Assembly: GCA_030447505.1 (NCBI GenBank)
Contig: JAUJOT010000005.1
Coordinates: 238,393-302,392 of the forward strand
From: Solirubrobacteraceae bacterium
GTDB taxonomy: Bacteria; Actinomycetota; Thermoleophilia; Solirubrobacterales; Solirubrobacteraceae
Direction: 5' to 3'
Length of the DNA: 64,000 nt
This document shows positions 17,228-26,130 of the stretch, in pieces. A program made the translations under genes and the position numbers. Position 1 is the first letter of the stretch. Each line of letters opens with the position of its first letter. A model generated the notes under the pieces. It saw nothing but the letters and a program-made list of their open reading frames with translations, was not told where the DNA came from and did no database searches.

Positions 17228-17454
17228 CCGACTACTACTCCAGCATCCGTGTGCTGATCGATCCCGAGCAGTCTGACCCGTTGCCCGACGGGGGCCGCCG
17301 CCAAGATGTCAGCGTGATCCTCACCGACGCTTCGCGCGGCGACCGGGCGTTGCGCCCGGCGGCGGTCGCGCTGTTGGTCTGCCAAGCCAGGGCACTGGCG
17401 TTCGAGTTGCTCGAGGTCGCCGAGCACGCCGACCGCATGAGGACACCGCGATGA
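17224..17454 (+). CDS. Small accessory ORF between istA and istB
   Basis: 76 residues; ATG overlaps the istA stop and its own stop overlaps the istB start, so all three are coupled. The product is acidic at the N-terminus (MTDYYSSIRVLIDPEQSDP) and helical at the C-terminus (ALLVCQARALAFELLEVAEH). No known domain recognised. Most IS21 elements have istA directly overlapping istB, so this middle gene is an unusual addition. Confidence 0.75.
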   Translation: MTDYYSSIRVLIDPEQSDPLPDGGRRQDVSVILTDASRGDRALRPAAVALLVCQARALAFELLEVAEHADRMRTPR

Positions 17455-18233
17455 GCGTCAAGACGCCGATCGCTCCGCCGCTGCCCGCCGAGATCGACCG
17501 GCTGCTGCGCCGGCTGCGGATGCCCTACGTTCGCCACGCGGCCCCCGAGGTCCTCGCGACAGCCAAGTCGCAGCGCTGGGATCCCGCCGAAGTCCTGCGC
17601 GTCCTTCTGGTCGAGGAGGCGGCCGGTCGTGACCGCGCGACGATCCGGATGCGTCGCCGAGCGAGCGGGTTGCCGGCCGGCAAGACGTTCGACGCGTGGA
17701 AGGAGAACGCCTCACCGATCCCACAAGCCACCCAGCAGGCGCTCAGGACGCTGGAGTGGGTCGCCCGGGCGGAGAACCTCTGCATCTGCGGACCGTCGGG
17801 GACCGGCAAGAGCCACCTCGCCGAAGCGCTCGGGCACGCCGCGATCGACGAGGGCAAGACCGTCGCGTGGCACACACTGGAGAGCCTCGCGACGCTGCTG
17901 CGACGCCACCGCGCCGACGACAGCGTGAACAAGGCGATCGGCCGGCTGATCCGCGCCGACCTGATCCTGATCGATGACGTCGGGATGCTTCCCGTCGCCG
18001 CCGACGCCGCTGAAGCGTTGTTCCGCGTCGTCGACGCCGCCTACGAGAAGCGCTCGATCGCCCTGACCAGCAACATCCACCCCGCCGGCTTCGACGAGCT
18101 GATGCCCAAGACCCTCGCCGCGGCGACCGTCGACCGGCTGCTGCACCACGCGCATGTGCTGCTGACCGACGGGACGGACTCCTACCGCTTGGCGCAAGCA
18201 ACCGCCGGCAAGGGGGTGAGGCCCCTGACCTGA
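17451..18233 (+). CDS. istB: IS21-family helper ATPase IstB
   Basis: 260 residues. AAA+ ATPase with Walker A CGPSGTGKSHLAEALG and Walker B LILIDDVGML, then sensor-type RSIALTSNIHPAGFDEL. The N-terminal IstB-specific helical part is MPYVRHAAPEVLATAK. DnaC-like; it assembles on target DNA and stimulates IstA. Intact, normal length. ATG overlaps the stop of the small ORF. Confidence 0.92.
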   Translation: MSVKTPIAPPLPAEIDRLLRRLRMPYVRHAAPEVLATAKSQRWDPAEVLRVLLVEEAAGRDRATIRMRRRASGLPAGKTFDAWKENASPIPQATQQALRTLEWVARAENLCICGPSGTGKSHLAEALGHAAIDEGKTVAWHTLESLATLLRRHRADDSVNKAIGRLIRADLILIDDVGMLPVAADAAEALFRVVDAAYEKRSIALTSNIHPAGFDELMPKTLAAATVDRLLHHAHVLLTDGTDSYRLAQATAGKGVRPLT

Positions 18234-18296
18234 CGCGCGCAGCGCGCTATCGCCGCTCGCCTCGCCCTACGGGCTCGGCTTCGCGACGACAGCGCG

Positions 18297-18391
18297 CTGG
18301 GGAGAACCGATGGCCACCAGTGGGGAGACAACGTGTCCGCCAATGGGGGAACCGATGGCCGTAGCTGGGGAGAAACCGATGGCCGTTGACA
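18297..18391. repeat. Right-end transposase-binding repeat array of IS21 element
   Basis: Four inverted copies of the left-end unit (GGGGAGAACCGATGGCC and variants), ending at CCGTTGACA. Together with the left array it defines the element ends. Confidence 0.75.
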
Positions 18392-18396
18392 TGTAT

Positions 18397-18555
18397 ATGA
18401 CGTTCACCGCATCGCACCGCGGCGGATCGGGCTCTCCGCTCGTATGCCTGCACGGCTTCACCGCGACCTGGCGGACCTGCGAGCTGGTGCTGCCGGCGCT
18501 CGAGCTCCATCACGAGGTGCTTGCTCCGACGCTGCTGGGCCACGCGGATCGATGA
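18397..18555 (+). pseudogene. Alpha/beta-hydrolase N-terminal remnant next to IS21
   Basis: About 52 codons starting MTFTASHRGGSGSPLVCLHG: the first strand and the oxyanion HG motif (CLHGFTATWRTCELVLPAL) of an alpha/beta-hydrolase. The expected GHA.G continuation ends in HADR and a stop. The IS21 element ends directly at or before the start codon, cutting the gene from its promoter. The rest of the gene is not found downstream in any frame. Confidence 0.7.
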
Positions 18556-18880
18556 CGTCCGCGCAGACGATCCCCGCGGCGTCCGCCGGGCGCTGAAGCG
18601 AGTCGGAGCTCGGACGCTGGCCTGGTACGGCGTGCGCCTCTTCTGCGATCACTGGCACCGCGCGCAACCGCCAGCGGATCTCGCGATGCTGATCGCGGCG
18701 GAGGGAGGAGCAGGCCGGCCGGCGCGAGCCCTACCGCGCCGTGGCGGCGATGACCCACACCGTCGCGCAACGATCCGCCTGCGCCGACGGATAGAGCTAC
18801 GGGGCGGCGCCCGAGGAGCACGCGCCCTTCAGCGACTGCTCGCGCGTGCGCCGAGCGCGGTCTTGCTCGCGGCGGCGCGG
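18556..18880. other. Gene-poor stretch with possible coding remnant
   Basis: Frame pieces such as GARTLAWYGVRLFCDHWHRA at about 18600-18665 look protein-like but are not open to a start or a family domain. Most likely debris left beside the IS21 insertion. No RNA gene or regulatory site seen. Confidence 0.4.
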
Positions 18881-19564
18881 TCAGGGCGCGATGAGGCGCA
18901 CGACGAGTCCGCGCGCCTTCGCGCGCGCGAGGATGCCCTGCACCGTTGGACCCTGCGCGGTGCACAGGCCGACGCACAGCCGGCTGACGATGCCGAGCGC
19001 CCGACCGGTGCGCACGTGCACGAGGGGGCCCCCGGAGTCGCCCTGCAGGAGCGGGCCGATGACCTGGTAGGAGGAGCCGTTGTCGCGGCCCATCAGCGCG
19101 ATCCGTCGTTGCTGGGTGAGAGGCAGCAGCCGGAACGGCAGGCCAAAGCCCGACAGCTGGACGGCATCGCCGTTGCGGGTGTCGGTCGGGACGGTGAAGC
19201 CGGTCGGGTAGCGCGGGCTGCCCTTCAAGCGCGGGCTCACGCGGGAGAGCTCGCTCGCACGCACCCGAATCAACGCGTAATCGTCGGCCAGCAGGATCGG
19301 GTCGCCGCGCAGCGCGACCTCGCCGAACGGCACGCCGTCCTTGTCGCGCGCGACCTGGCCGACGCCCCCGACGCAGTGCGCGGCGGTGCCCAGATACGTG
19401 CTCGCGCCGTCGGTGTAGGCGAAGTTCAGCGTGCACTCGCCCGTGTCGGTCCTGACGAAGGAGCCCGGCTGCAGCGCCCCTGCCGCGAGCGCCATACCGG
19501 GCGCCGCGAGCACGGCGGCGGCCAGCGCGAGGGCGAAGAGGAGCAGGGCGGATCTCGGGGCCAT
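18881..19564 (-). CDS. Secreted trypsin-like serine protease
   Basis: 227 residues with a Sec signal (residues 1-28, cut near ALAAG). S1-family triad: H63 in GTAAHCVGG, D95 in LADDYALIRV and S177 in LQGDSGGPLVHV. Cys pairs (C44/C64 and two near the C-terminus in SRLCVGLCTAQ) would suit disulfides. Length is short but complete for a chymotrypsin fold. Extracellular proteolysis is expected. No propeptide domain. Confidence 0.88.
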   Translation of the reverse strand: MAPRSALLLFALALAAAVLAAPGMALAAGALQPGSFVRTDTGECTLNFAYTDGASTYLGTAAHCVGGVGQVARDKDGVPFGEVALRGDPILLADDYALIRVRASELSRVSPRLKGSPRYPTGFTVPTDTRNGDAVQLSGFGLPFRLLPLTQQRRIALMGRDNGSSYQVIGPLLQGDSGGPLVHVRTGRALGIVSRLCVGLCTAQGPTVQGILARAKARGLVVRLIAP

Positions 19565-19711
19565 GGCGACGGGCCGCAGTGTACCCGCCCCCGCCGCGGC
19601 GCAAGCCCGTCGGCGCGGCGCGCGGGACCCCGGGGACGATGCGCACGACGGTAAAGCAGCCGTTGATCACCGTTGAAGGAAGCGACCGTGCCAGCGCGCG
19701 GCTGGCCGGCC

Positions 19712-20893
19712 TCACGTCTCGCAGGGCAGCCGGAAGCGCACGGACGTGCCGCGCTCGGCGTCGGCAAGCCAGATTCGCCCGCCGTGCGCCTCGATGATCG
19801 CGCGTGAGATCGCGAGGCCGAGGCCGGCGCCGCCGTTCGAGCGGGAGCCGCGCTCGCCGCCCTGAAAGAACGGCTCGAAGACGCGGTCGCGCTCGTCGCC
19901 GACGATTCCGGGGCCGGAGTCGGCGACCTCGATCTCGATCGCGTCCTCGCTCGCGGGGACGGCGCGGACGACGACGCTGCCGTCGGCCGGCGTGTGGCGG
20001 ATCGCGTTCTGGATCAGGTTGAACAGCACGCGCTGGATCTGCTCCGGGTTCGCTCGCGCTGCCGTCAGTCGGGGCGCGAGCTCTGCGTGCACGGCGACCG
20101 CGCCCGCCTGCGCGTGCGGGCGCATCGCGTCGATCGTCTCCTGCACGAGCTCGTCGAGCATCACGCGCTCCATCTCCCAGCGGATGTCGCCGGACTCCAA
20201 CCGCGAGAGCTCGAAGAGGTCGTCGATCAGCGCGCTGAGCGCGTGCACGTTCGTCGAGATCCGCTCGAGGTACGCGCGGCGCATCTCCGGGTCCGTCACG
20301 AGGTCTTCGTCGATCGCGTCGACGAGCAGGCGCACCGACGTCAGTGGCGTGCGCAGGTCGTGCGAGACCGCCGCGATCAGCCCGCGACGCGCGCGCTCCT
20401 CGGCGCCGAGCGTCGCGACCATGGCGTCGACGTCGGCGCCCAGTCGCGCGAGCTCGTCGCGGCCGGCGAGGTTCGTGCGCACGTCGCGCCGGCCCTGGCC
20501 GACTGCCTCGAGCGTCGTGCGCAGCGCGTCGACGTCGGCGAGCGCGCGGCGTCCGAGTAGCCGCCCCGCCCACAGGCCGAGCGCGCCGCTGTAGCCGGCG
20601 AGCAGCGCGGTGAAGAACGCGTCGTGGCCCGAGACGAACATGAGCTGGACGAACACGCCGACGGCGAGCGCCAGCTGCGCCGCGGCGACCGCCGCGAGCA
20701 GCGCGAACTGGCGCCGCAGCCCGCCGATCCGGGCGCGCGTCGCGACGATCGCGTGCGCCGCGAGGACCGTCGCGACGCCGAGCGGGATGAGGATCAGCAG
20801 GCTCGTCAGTCCGGCCGAGGACCCGTAGCCGGCCACCGCGAGGGCGGAGGCGACCAGCGCCGCCGATGCGGCGAACGCCAGGCTGCGCGTCAC
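19712..20893 (-). CDS. Two-component sensor histidine kinase
   Basis: 393 residues; GTG start overlaps the regulator stop (GTGA). Three to four membrane segments fill residues 1-115 (SAALVASALAVAGYG; LLILIPLGVATVLAAHAIVA; FALLAAVAAAQLALAVGVF). A HAMP-like linker follows, then the phosphoacceptor box AVSHDLRTPLTSVRLLVD and the ATPase motifs NLIQNAIRHTPADG (N), DSGPGI (G1) and GGAGLGLAISRAI (G2). Orthodox kinase; the sensed signal is unknown. Partner is the regulator at 20890. Confidence 0.9.
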   Translation of the reverse strand: MTRSLAFAASAALVASALAVAGYGSSAGLTSLLILIPLGVATVLAAHAIVATRARIGGLRRQFALLAAVAAAQLALAVGVFVQLMFVSGHDAFFTALLAGYSGALGLWAGRLLGRRALADVDALRTTLEAVGQGRRDVRTNLAGRDELARLGADVDAMVATLGAEERARRGLIAAVSHDLRTPLTSVRLLVDAIDEDLVTDPEMRRAYLERISTNVHALSALIDDLFELSRLESGDIRWEMERVMLDELVQETIDAMRPHAQAGAVAVHAELAPRLTAARANPEQIQRVLFNLIQNAIRHTPADGSVVVRAVPASEDAIEIEVADSGPGIVGDERDRVFEPFFQGGERGSRSNGGAGLGLAISRAIIEAHGGRIWLADAERGTSVRFRLPCET

Positions 20894-21594
20894 GGCGAGA
20901 ACCGGTAGCCCACGCCCCAGACGGTGTCGACGTGGCGCGGCCGCGCGGCGTCGGGCTCGATCTTCGCGCGCAGGCGCCGGATGTGGACCGTGACGGTCGA
21001 CGTGTCGGTGTAGAACGAGTAGCGCCACACGAGGTCCATCAGCTGGTTTCGCGTGAAGGCCTGCCCGGGGTGGCGGGCGAGGAACAGCAGCAGCTCGAAC
21101 TCGCGCTGCGTGAGCGCCACCTCGTCGCCGGCGACGGTGACGCGCCGCGCGGCGGGGTCGATCACGAGCTGGCCGAACTCGAGCGGCGGCTCGTGACCGG
21201 GCGTCGTGTCCAGGCGCCGCAGCACCGCGTCGACGCGCGCGACGAGCTCGGCGGGGGAGAACGGCTTGACGACGTAGTCGTCGGCGCCGAGGCGCAGCCC
21301 GACGACGCGGTCGGACTCCTCGCCGCGAGCGGTCAGCAGGATGATCGCCGTCCGGTCGCGGTCGCGCTCGCGCACGCGGCGCATGACCTCCAGGCCGTCC
21401 ATGCCGGGCAGCATGAGGTCCAGGACGATGAGGTCCGGCGCCTGCTCGTGGACCGCCGCGATCGCGGCGTGCCCGTCGCCGGCGGTGCGCGTCTGGTAGC
21501 CGGCGCGATCGAGGTAGCGGCAGAGCACCTCGGTGATCGTCGGCTCGTCGTCGACGACGAGGATCTGCCCGCGTGCGTGTTCGGCGGTCGCCAT
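20890..21594 (-). CDS. OmpR-family response regulator
   Basis: 234 residues. Receiver domain with DDEP, phospho-acceptor D59 in LIVLDLMLPG and the switch Lys in DYVVKPF. C-terminal winged helix: ALTQREFELLLFLARHPGQ and TVTVHIRRLRAKIEPD. First gene of the pair with the kinase and likely autoregulated. It lies between the kinase and the epimerase gene, all on the minus strand. Confidence 0.92.
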   Translation of the reverse strand: MATAEHARGQILVVDDEPTITEVLCRYLDRAGYQTRTAGDGHAAIAAVHEQAPDLIVLDLMLPGMDGLEVMRRVRERDRDRTAIILLTARGEESDRVVGLRLGADDYVVKPFSPAELVARVDAVLRRLDTTPGHEPPLEFGQLVIDPAARRVTVAGDEVALTQREFELLLFLARHPGQAFTRNQLMDLVWRYSFYTDTSTVTVHIRRLRAKIEPDAARPRHVDTVWGVGYRFSP

Positions 21595-21660
21595 CGGCTC
21601 TCGCAGTGTCGCAGGGGGAGCCGTTCGTCACATCGCGCGAGCGCACCGTTCACCGACTGT

Positions 21661-22716
21661 TCATGCGCTGGGCAGGGCGGCGCGGGCGAACTCGGCGATG
21701 CCGGCGTCAAACGGCTCGCGAGCCTGGAAGCCGAGCTGCTCGGCGGCCAGTCGCGTGCCGGCGAAGACGTGGCGCACGTCGCCGAGTCGGTAGTCGCCCG
21801 TCGTGACCGGCGCGGGCGCGCCGGCATCGCCGGCGGCATGCAGCGCGGCGGCCATCTCGCCGACGCTGCGCGGCGTCCCGCTTGCGACGTTGAAGGCACC
21901 GGTCACGGCCTCGGGCGCCGTCAGGGCGAGGACGTTCGCGCGCGCGACGTCGCGCACGTGTACGAAGTCGCGCAGCTGCCCGCCGTCCTCGAACACGCGC
22001 GGCGCGCGCCCGGCCGCGACCGCGCTCGCGAAGATCGAAGCGACGCCCGCGTACGGCGTGTCACGCGGCATCCGCGGCCCGTAGACGTTGTGGTAGCGCA
22101 GCGCCGTCACGGGAACGCCGGTCTCGCGGCTGAACGCCGCCGCGAGATGCTCCTGGTGCAGCTTCGTCGCGGCGTAGACGTTGCGTGGGTCGGCGGGCGC
22201 ATCCTCCGGGATGCTGTGCGGCTGCAGCGAGGCGGCGCACTGTGGGCAGGGCGGCTCGAAGCGACCCGCGGCGAGGTCCGCCTCGACGCGCGGGCCGGGC
22301 CGCACGAAACCGTGCTCGAGGCACGAGTAGCGACCTTCGCCGTAGACGACCATGCTCGACGCGAGCACGAGCCGCCCGCGGAAGTGCCCGCGCGCAAGCT
22401 CGCGCAGCAGCACCGCGGTGCCGAGGCCGTTGTGCGTGACATAGTCGGCGATGTCGCCGATATCCGTGCCGAGGCCGACCATCGCGGCCTGATGGCATAC
22501 GTGGTCGACGCCGCCCAGCGCGGCGGCGACGGTGGCGGCTTCGCGCACGTCGCCGTGGACGAACTCGGCGGCGCGGTCGAGGTGGTCCGGCCGCGCGGAG
22601 TGCGCGGCGGCGGGCAGCCAGTCGAGGATTCGCACGTCGTGGCCGCACGCGAGCAGCGCGTCGGCGATGTGCGAGCCGATGAAGCCGGCGCCGCCGGTCA
22701 CGAGCACGCGACTCAT
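21661..22716 (-). CDS. NAD-dependent epimerase/dehydratase (nucleotide-sugar type)
   Basis: 351 residues from the ATG at 22716; a longer frame exists but the Rossmann motif GGAGFIG begins at residue 8 with this start. Extended SDR: HQAAMVGLG, catalytic ASSMVVYGEG and YAATKLHQEH (Tyr-x3-Lys). A Cys pair in PPCPQCAASL is an insertion seen in some actinobacterial relatives and may bind zinc. Likely UDP- or dTDP-sugar epimerase or dehydratase supplying the neighbouring glycosyltransferases. The membrane protein upstream stops 8 bp before. Confidence 0.88.
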   Translation of the reverse strand: MSRVLVTGGAGFIGSHIADALLACGHDVRILDWLPAAAHSARPDHLDRAAEFVHGDVREAATVAAALGGVDHVCHQAAMVGLGTDIGDIADYVTHNGLGTAVLLRELARGHFRGRLVLASSMVVYGEGRYSCLEHGFVRPGPRVEADLAAGRFEPPCPQCAASLQPHSIPEDAPADPRNVYAATKLHQEHLAAAFSRETGVPVTALRYHNVYGPRMPRDTPYAGVASIFASAVAAGRAPRVFEDGGQLRDFVHVRDVARANVLALTAPEAVTGAFNVASGTPRSVGEMAAALHAAGDAGAPAPVTTGDYRLGDVRHVFAGTRLAAEQLGFQAREPFDAGIAEFARAALPSA

Positions 22717-22723
22717 CGTGGCG

Positions 22724-24040
22724 TCACCACGGCGAGCGCACCGCGACCTGCAGTGCGAGGGCGAGCCCGACCTGCGCCGCAAGCCAGCCACGCGACCGCC
22801 GCAGCGCGGCCGTGGCCACGAGCAGCCACGGCGCGAAGTGCAGCCAGATGCGCTCGGTCTCGCCCTTCGACATCCCCGACAGGTCGGCGGCGACGAGCGC
22901 GACGAGCGCGCCGCCGGCGAGCAGCCAGACGCCGGTCTCGCGCAGCCGCGCGAGACCGGCGGCCATCGCCGGGCCGGCGGCGAGCGCGAACGCCGCGAGC
23001 GAGACGACGAGGAAGTCGGCGTACGGCCGCCGCCGCGAGACGCCCGCGAGGTACTGCTCGCGCGTCGCCTGCAGGCCCTCGAGCCAGTTGAAGCGCGCGG
23101 CGAGGAACGCTGCGAGGACGACCGCGACGCCGGCTGCCGTCCACGCGACGGCCGCGGGCCGACGGCGTCCGGCGGCGATCGCCAGGACGACCGCGGCGAG
23201 CGTCGCGACGCCGTAGCTGAGCATCAGCGCCGCGCCGAGCACGAGCCCGGCGGCGAGCGCGAGCAGCGCCGCGCGGCGACCGTGCGCCGCCGCACCGGAC
23301 GCCAGGGCGAAGAGCGCGATGCCGGCCGCGCTGACGCCCGCGTAGAGCGCGTCCAGCGACGTCGCCATCCAGACGGCGGCCGGGGTGAAGACGACGAACG
23401 GCGCCGCGGCCCGCGCCTGCGTCTCGCTCGCCAGCGTGCGCACGGCGACGAGCGCCGCGGGCGCCGTGATCGCGCCACAGCCGATCGCGAGCACGGCCGC
23501 CGCCGCGGCGCCCCCGAGACCGGCGCCGTCCATCGCCCACAGCACGAGCACGCCGCCGGGCGGGTGCCCCTGGACGTGCGTCGCGTAGCTCGGCAGGACG
23601 TCGGCGAACGTCTCGAGGAAGCGCCCCGGCGAGCCGACGAGCGCGACCGCGCTGAGCTGCTCGTACTTCGTCGCAAGCGGCGCGGCAAGCGCCTGCCAAC
23701 CGTCCGTCGCCGCCAGCGCGACGGTCCAGCCCACCGCAGCCGTCCAGCTCGCCGCCAGCAGCGCGCGCCAGCCCAGGCGCGCCGCCAGCGCTGGCGCGTA
23801 GGCGACCGCGGCGGCGCCAAGTGCGAGCGCCGGCAGCACGCGCGCCGACAGGCGAAGGTCGAAGCTGCCGACGAGCGGCGGTGCGCCGATGTGGACGAGC
23901 GGGTCGCGGGCGTACAGCGAGGCGCCGAGCAGGTGGCCGCTGAGGACGACGAGCGCCCAAGCGGCGATCGCGGCCACGACGGGCCACACGACCGTCGCTC
24001 TGCGGCCGAGCATCGCAGCGCGCTCGAGGACGACTTCCAC
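22724..24040 (-). CDS. Polytopic membrane protein, probable GT-C-type glycosyltransferase
   Basis: 438 residues from a GTG at 24040 (an ATG at 24013 is an alternative). About 11-12 membrane helices (AAIAAWALVVLSGHLLGAS; VLALGAAAVAYAPALAARLG; and so on). An extracytoplasmic loop carries RDPLVHIGAP, and LPSYATHVQGHPPGG lies in the second loop; acidic/aromatic loop motifs like these are where GT-C enzymes bind lipid-phosphate sugars, but a clear DxD is not seen. Adjacent to the epimerase (minus) and divergent to GT2. Possibly transfers a sugar to an envelope lipid or protein. Confidence 0.7.
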   Translation of the reverse strand: MEVVLERAAMLGRRATVVWPVVAAIAAWALVVLSGHLLGASLYARDPLVHIGAPPLVGSFDLRLSARVLPALALGAAAVAYAPALAARLGWRALLAASWTAAVGWTVALAATDGWQALAAPLATKYEQLSAVALVGSPGRFLETFADVLPSYATHVQGHPPGGVLVLWAMDGAGLGGAAAAAVLAIGCGAITAPAALVAVRTLASETQARAAAPFVVFTPAAVWMATSLDALYAGVSAAGIALFALASGAAAHGRRAALLALAAGLVLGAALMLSYGVATLAAVVLAIAAGRRRPAAVAWTAAGVAVVLAAFLAARFNWLEGLQATREQYLAGVSRRRPYADFLVVSLAAFALAAGPAMAAGLARLRETGVWLLAGGALVALVAADLSGMSKGETERIWLHFAPWLLVATAALRRSRGWLAAQVGLALALQVAVRSPW

Positions 24041-24143
24041 GATCCGCAGGCTACGGCCGCGCCGGCGCTGCGAACAGCTCGACGTCCCCGTCGTTTCCCA
24101 GTTCGTAATCGAGCGTCGAGGCCGCGCTTGTAGTGTCGGCGCC

Positions 24144-24785
24144 ATGCCGACCGTGGTGCTTCCGGTGCTCGACGAGGCAGAGGCGCTGCCCTGGGTCCTC
24201 TCGCGCATGCCGCCCGGCTACACGCCGCTCGTCGTCGACAACGGCTCGCGCGACGGCTCGGCGCAGATCGCCGCGGCGCTCGGTGCCCGCGTCGTCCACG
24301 AGCCGCAGCGCGGCTTCGGCGCCGCCTGCTTCACGGGCCTCGTCGCCGCGACCGATGACGTCGTGTGCTTCATGGACTGCGACGCGTCGCTGGATCCGCT
24401 CGATCTGCCGCGCGTCGCCGGCCCGCTGCTGCAAGGTGGCGTGGATCTGATGCTCGGCGCGCGCCGCGCCGAGGGCGGCGCGATGGCGCCGCACGCCCGG
24501 CTCGCCAACCGCGCCCTGACGCTCGAGCTGCGCCGGCGCAGCGGTCTGGTGTTGCACGACCTCGGCCCGATGCGCGCGGCGCGGCGCGACGCGCTGCTCG
24601 CGCTGGAGATCATCGATCGGCGCTTCGGCTGGCCGCTGGAGATGGTGCTTCGCGCCGCCGCGCAGGGCTGGCGGATCGCGGAGGTCGACGTCCGCTACAC
24701 GGCACGCTCCGGGCGCTCGAAGGTGACCGGAACCGTACGCGGCACGTTGCGCGCGGTCCGCGACATGGCGGCGGTGCTCGCGTGA
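24144..24785 (+). CDS. Family 2 glycosyltransferase
   Basis: 213 residues from ATG 24144. GT-A fold: VVLPVLDEAEALPWVL, LVVDNGSRDGSAQIA and the metal-binding FMDCDASLDPLDL. The C-terminal acceptor region contains DLGPMRAARRDALLALEI and GWPLEMVLRAA; SKVTGTVRGT is common in DPM1-like polyprenyl-phosphate sugar transferases. No membrane anchor, so soluble or peripheral. Stop overlaps the next start (GTGA). Likely makes or uses a lipid-linked sugar. Confidence 0.85.
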   Translation: MPTVVLPVLDEAEALPWVLSRMPPGYTPLVVDNGSRDGSAQIAAALGARVVHEPQRGFGAACFTGLVAATDDVVCFMDCDASLDPLDLPRVAGPLLQGGVDLMLGARRAEGGAMAPHARLANRALTLELRRRSGLVLHDLGPMRAARRDALLALEIIDRRFGWPLEMVLRAAAQGWRIAEVDVRYTARSGRSKVTGTVRGTLRAVRDMAAVLA

Positions 24786-25414
24786 GCGCGATCGCCGTCA
24801 TCGCCAAGGCGCCGGTCGCGGGGCACAGCAAGACGCGGCTGTGCCCGCCCTGCACCCCGGAGCAGGCCGCGGCACTGGCGGCGGCGGCGCTCGCGGACAC
24901 GCTCGCGGCGGTCGCCGCAAGTCCGGCGGCGCGGCGCGTCGTCGTCCTCGACGGGGAGCCGGGCGGCTGGCTGCGGCCCGGCTTCGAGGTCATCCCCCAG
25001 CGCGGCGGCGGCCTCGCCGACCGGCTCGCGGCCGCGTTCGCCGACCTGGACGGGCCGGCGCTCGTCGTCGGCATGGACACGCCGCAGCTGACGCCGCAAC
25101 TGCTTGCGCACGCGCTCCGCGAGCTCGCCGCCGCCGACGCCGTCCTTGGCCCCGCCCGCGACGGCGGCTACTGGTCGATCGGACTGCGGACAGCCGACGA
25201 CGCGGTGTTCAGCGGCGTCCCGATGAGCCATCGGGAGACGTGCGCCGTCCAGCGCCGGCGGCTGCACACGCTCGAGCTGGCGACGCGAGAGCTGCCCGAA
25301 CTGCGTGACGTCGACGACATCGGCGACGCTCGCGCCGTCGCGGCGCTCGCGCCGCGGACGCGCTTTGCTCGCACGCTCGCGGCGATCGGCCTGCACGACG
25401 CGACGGCAGCATGA
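24782..25414 (+). CDS. TIGR04282/DUF2064 glycosyltransferase-like protein
   Basis: 210 residues. Opens with VIAKAPVAGHSKTRL, the family hallmark; the central ALVVGMDTPQLTPQLL and LGPARDGGYWSIGLR are nucleotidyl/sugar-transferase motifs shared with DUF2064. Coupled by 4 bp to both neighbours. Members sit next to GT2 and methyltransferase genes in many bacteria, including arsenosugar-type clusters; the exact reaction here is unknown. Confidence 0.85.
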   Translation: MSAIAVIAKAPVAGHSKTRLCPPCTPEQAAALAAAALADTLAAVAASPAARRVVVLDGEPGGWLRPGFEVIPQRGGGLADRLAAAFADLDGPALVVGMDTPQLTPQLLAHALRELAAADAVLGPARDGGYWSIGLRTADDAVFSGVPMSHRETCAVQRRRLHTLELATRELPELRDVDDIGDARAVAALAPRTRFARTLAAIGLHDATAA

Positions 25415-26130
25415 CGGCGTCGGCCGCCGAGGTCTACGGCCTCGCACTCGCGGACGAGAGCGCGACGCTGCGCGCAAGGCGCCCTGACGGCAGCGCGATC
25501 CGACTCGCGCTCGATCGCTGGCGCGGCCCGCTGGCCGCCGCCGACGAAGCCGTCCTCGACCGCGCCCGGGCGCCCGTGCTCGACGTCGGCTGCGGCCCCG
25601 GCCGCCACGTCCTGGCGCTCGCCCGCCGGGGCCACCTCGCGCTCGGCGTCGACATCGCGCCCGCGGCCGTTCGCGTCGCGCGCCTGCGCGGCGCGCCGGC
25701 GATCGAGGCCTCGGTCTTCGCCCGCATCCCGGGCGCCGGGATCTGGGGCAGCGCGCTGCTGCTCGATGGCAACATCGGGATCGGCGGCGCGCCTGACCTG
25801 CTGCTCGCGCGGCTACGCGAGCTCTTGCGACCCGGCGGCGAGGTGCTCGCCGAGCTCGCCCCGCCCGGCGTCGCGGCGACGAGCGAGCAGATCCGCCTCG
25901 AGCTCGGCGACCGGCGCAGCGAGCCGTTCGCCTGGGCCTACATCGGGGTGGAGGCGATCGACGAGCCCGCTCAGGCCGCCGGATTCGCGGTCGCCGAGCG
26001 CTGGCATGACGCGCGGCGCTGGTTCGCCCGCCTCGTCGCGGAGGGTCAGCCGCGCCGCGCGCGCAGCGCGTACAACACGCCTGACGCAGCGAACAGCGCG
26101 CCGGTCAGCAGCAGCCAGCGCGCGAGGTAG
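25411..26130 (+). CDS. SAM-dependent class I methyltransferase
   Basis: 239 residues. SAM motif I is VLDVGCGPGRHVLALARRGH (residues about 51-70), followed by LGVDIAPAAVRVARLRG and LRELLRPGGEVLAEL. The C-terminal tail after about residue 212 runs through the 85-bp convergent overlap with the minus-strand gene and looks unlike the domain. Third member of the GT2/DUF2064/methyltransferase unit. Confidence 0.85.
   Translation: MTASAAEVYGLALADESATLRARRPDGSAIRLALDRWRGPLAAADEAVLDRARAPVLDVGCGPGRHVLALARRGHLALGVDIAPAAVRVARLRGAPAIEASVFARIPGAGIWGSALLLDGNIGIGGAPDLLLARLRELLRPGGEVLAELAPPGVAATSEQIRLELGDRRSEPFAWAYIGVEAIDEPAQAAGFAVAERWHDARRWFARLVAEGQPRRARSAYNTPDAANSAPVSSSQRAR

Larger units (their letters stand above)
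15569..18391 (+). mobile_element. IS21-family insertion sequence
   Basis: A complete element of about 2.8 kb with istA, a small ORF and istB in one direction. Its ends are arrays of a short repeat: GGCCATCGG followed by TCTCCCC on the left and its inverse on the right. The outer tips pair as TGACGGCGGCCAT on the left and TGTCAACGGCCAT read inward from the right. TGTATA flanks both sides (15563-15568 and 18392-18397), a plausible 6-bp target duplication inside a longer shared ATGTATATGACG. Both transposase genes look intact, so it may still be active. Confidence 0.88.

Noticed and set aside
18234-18296. GC-rich palindromes after istB as a CRISPR repeat or attachment site
   Set aside because: Only one imperfect hairpin and no repeated spacing; better seen as a terminator-like element of the IS.
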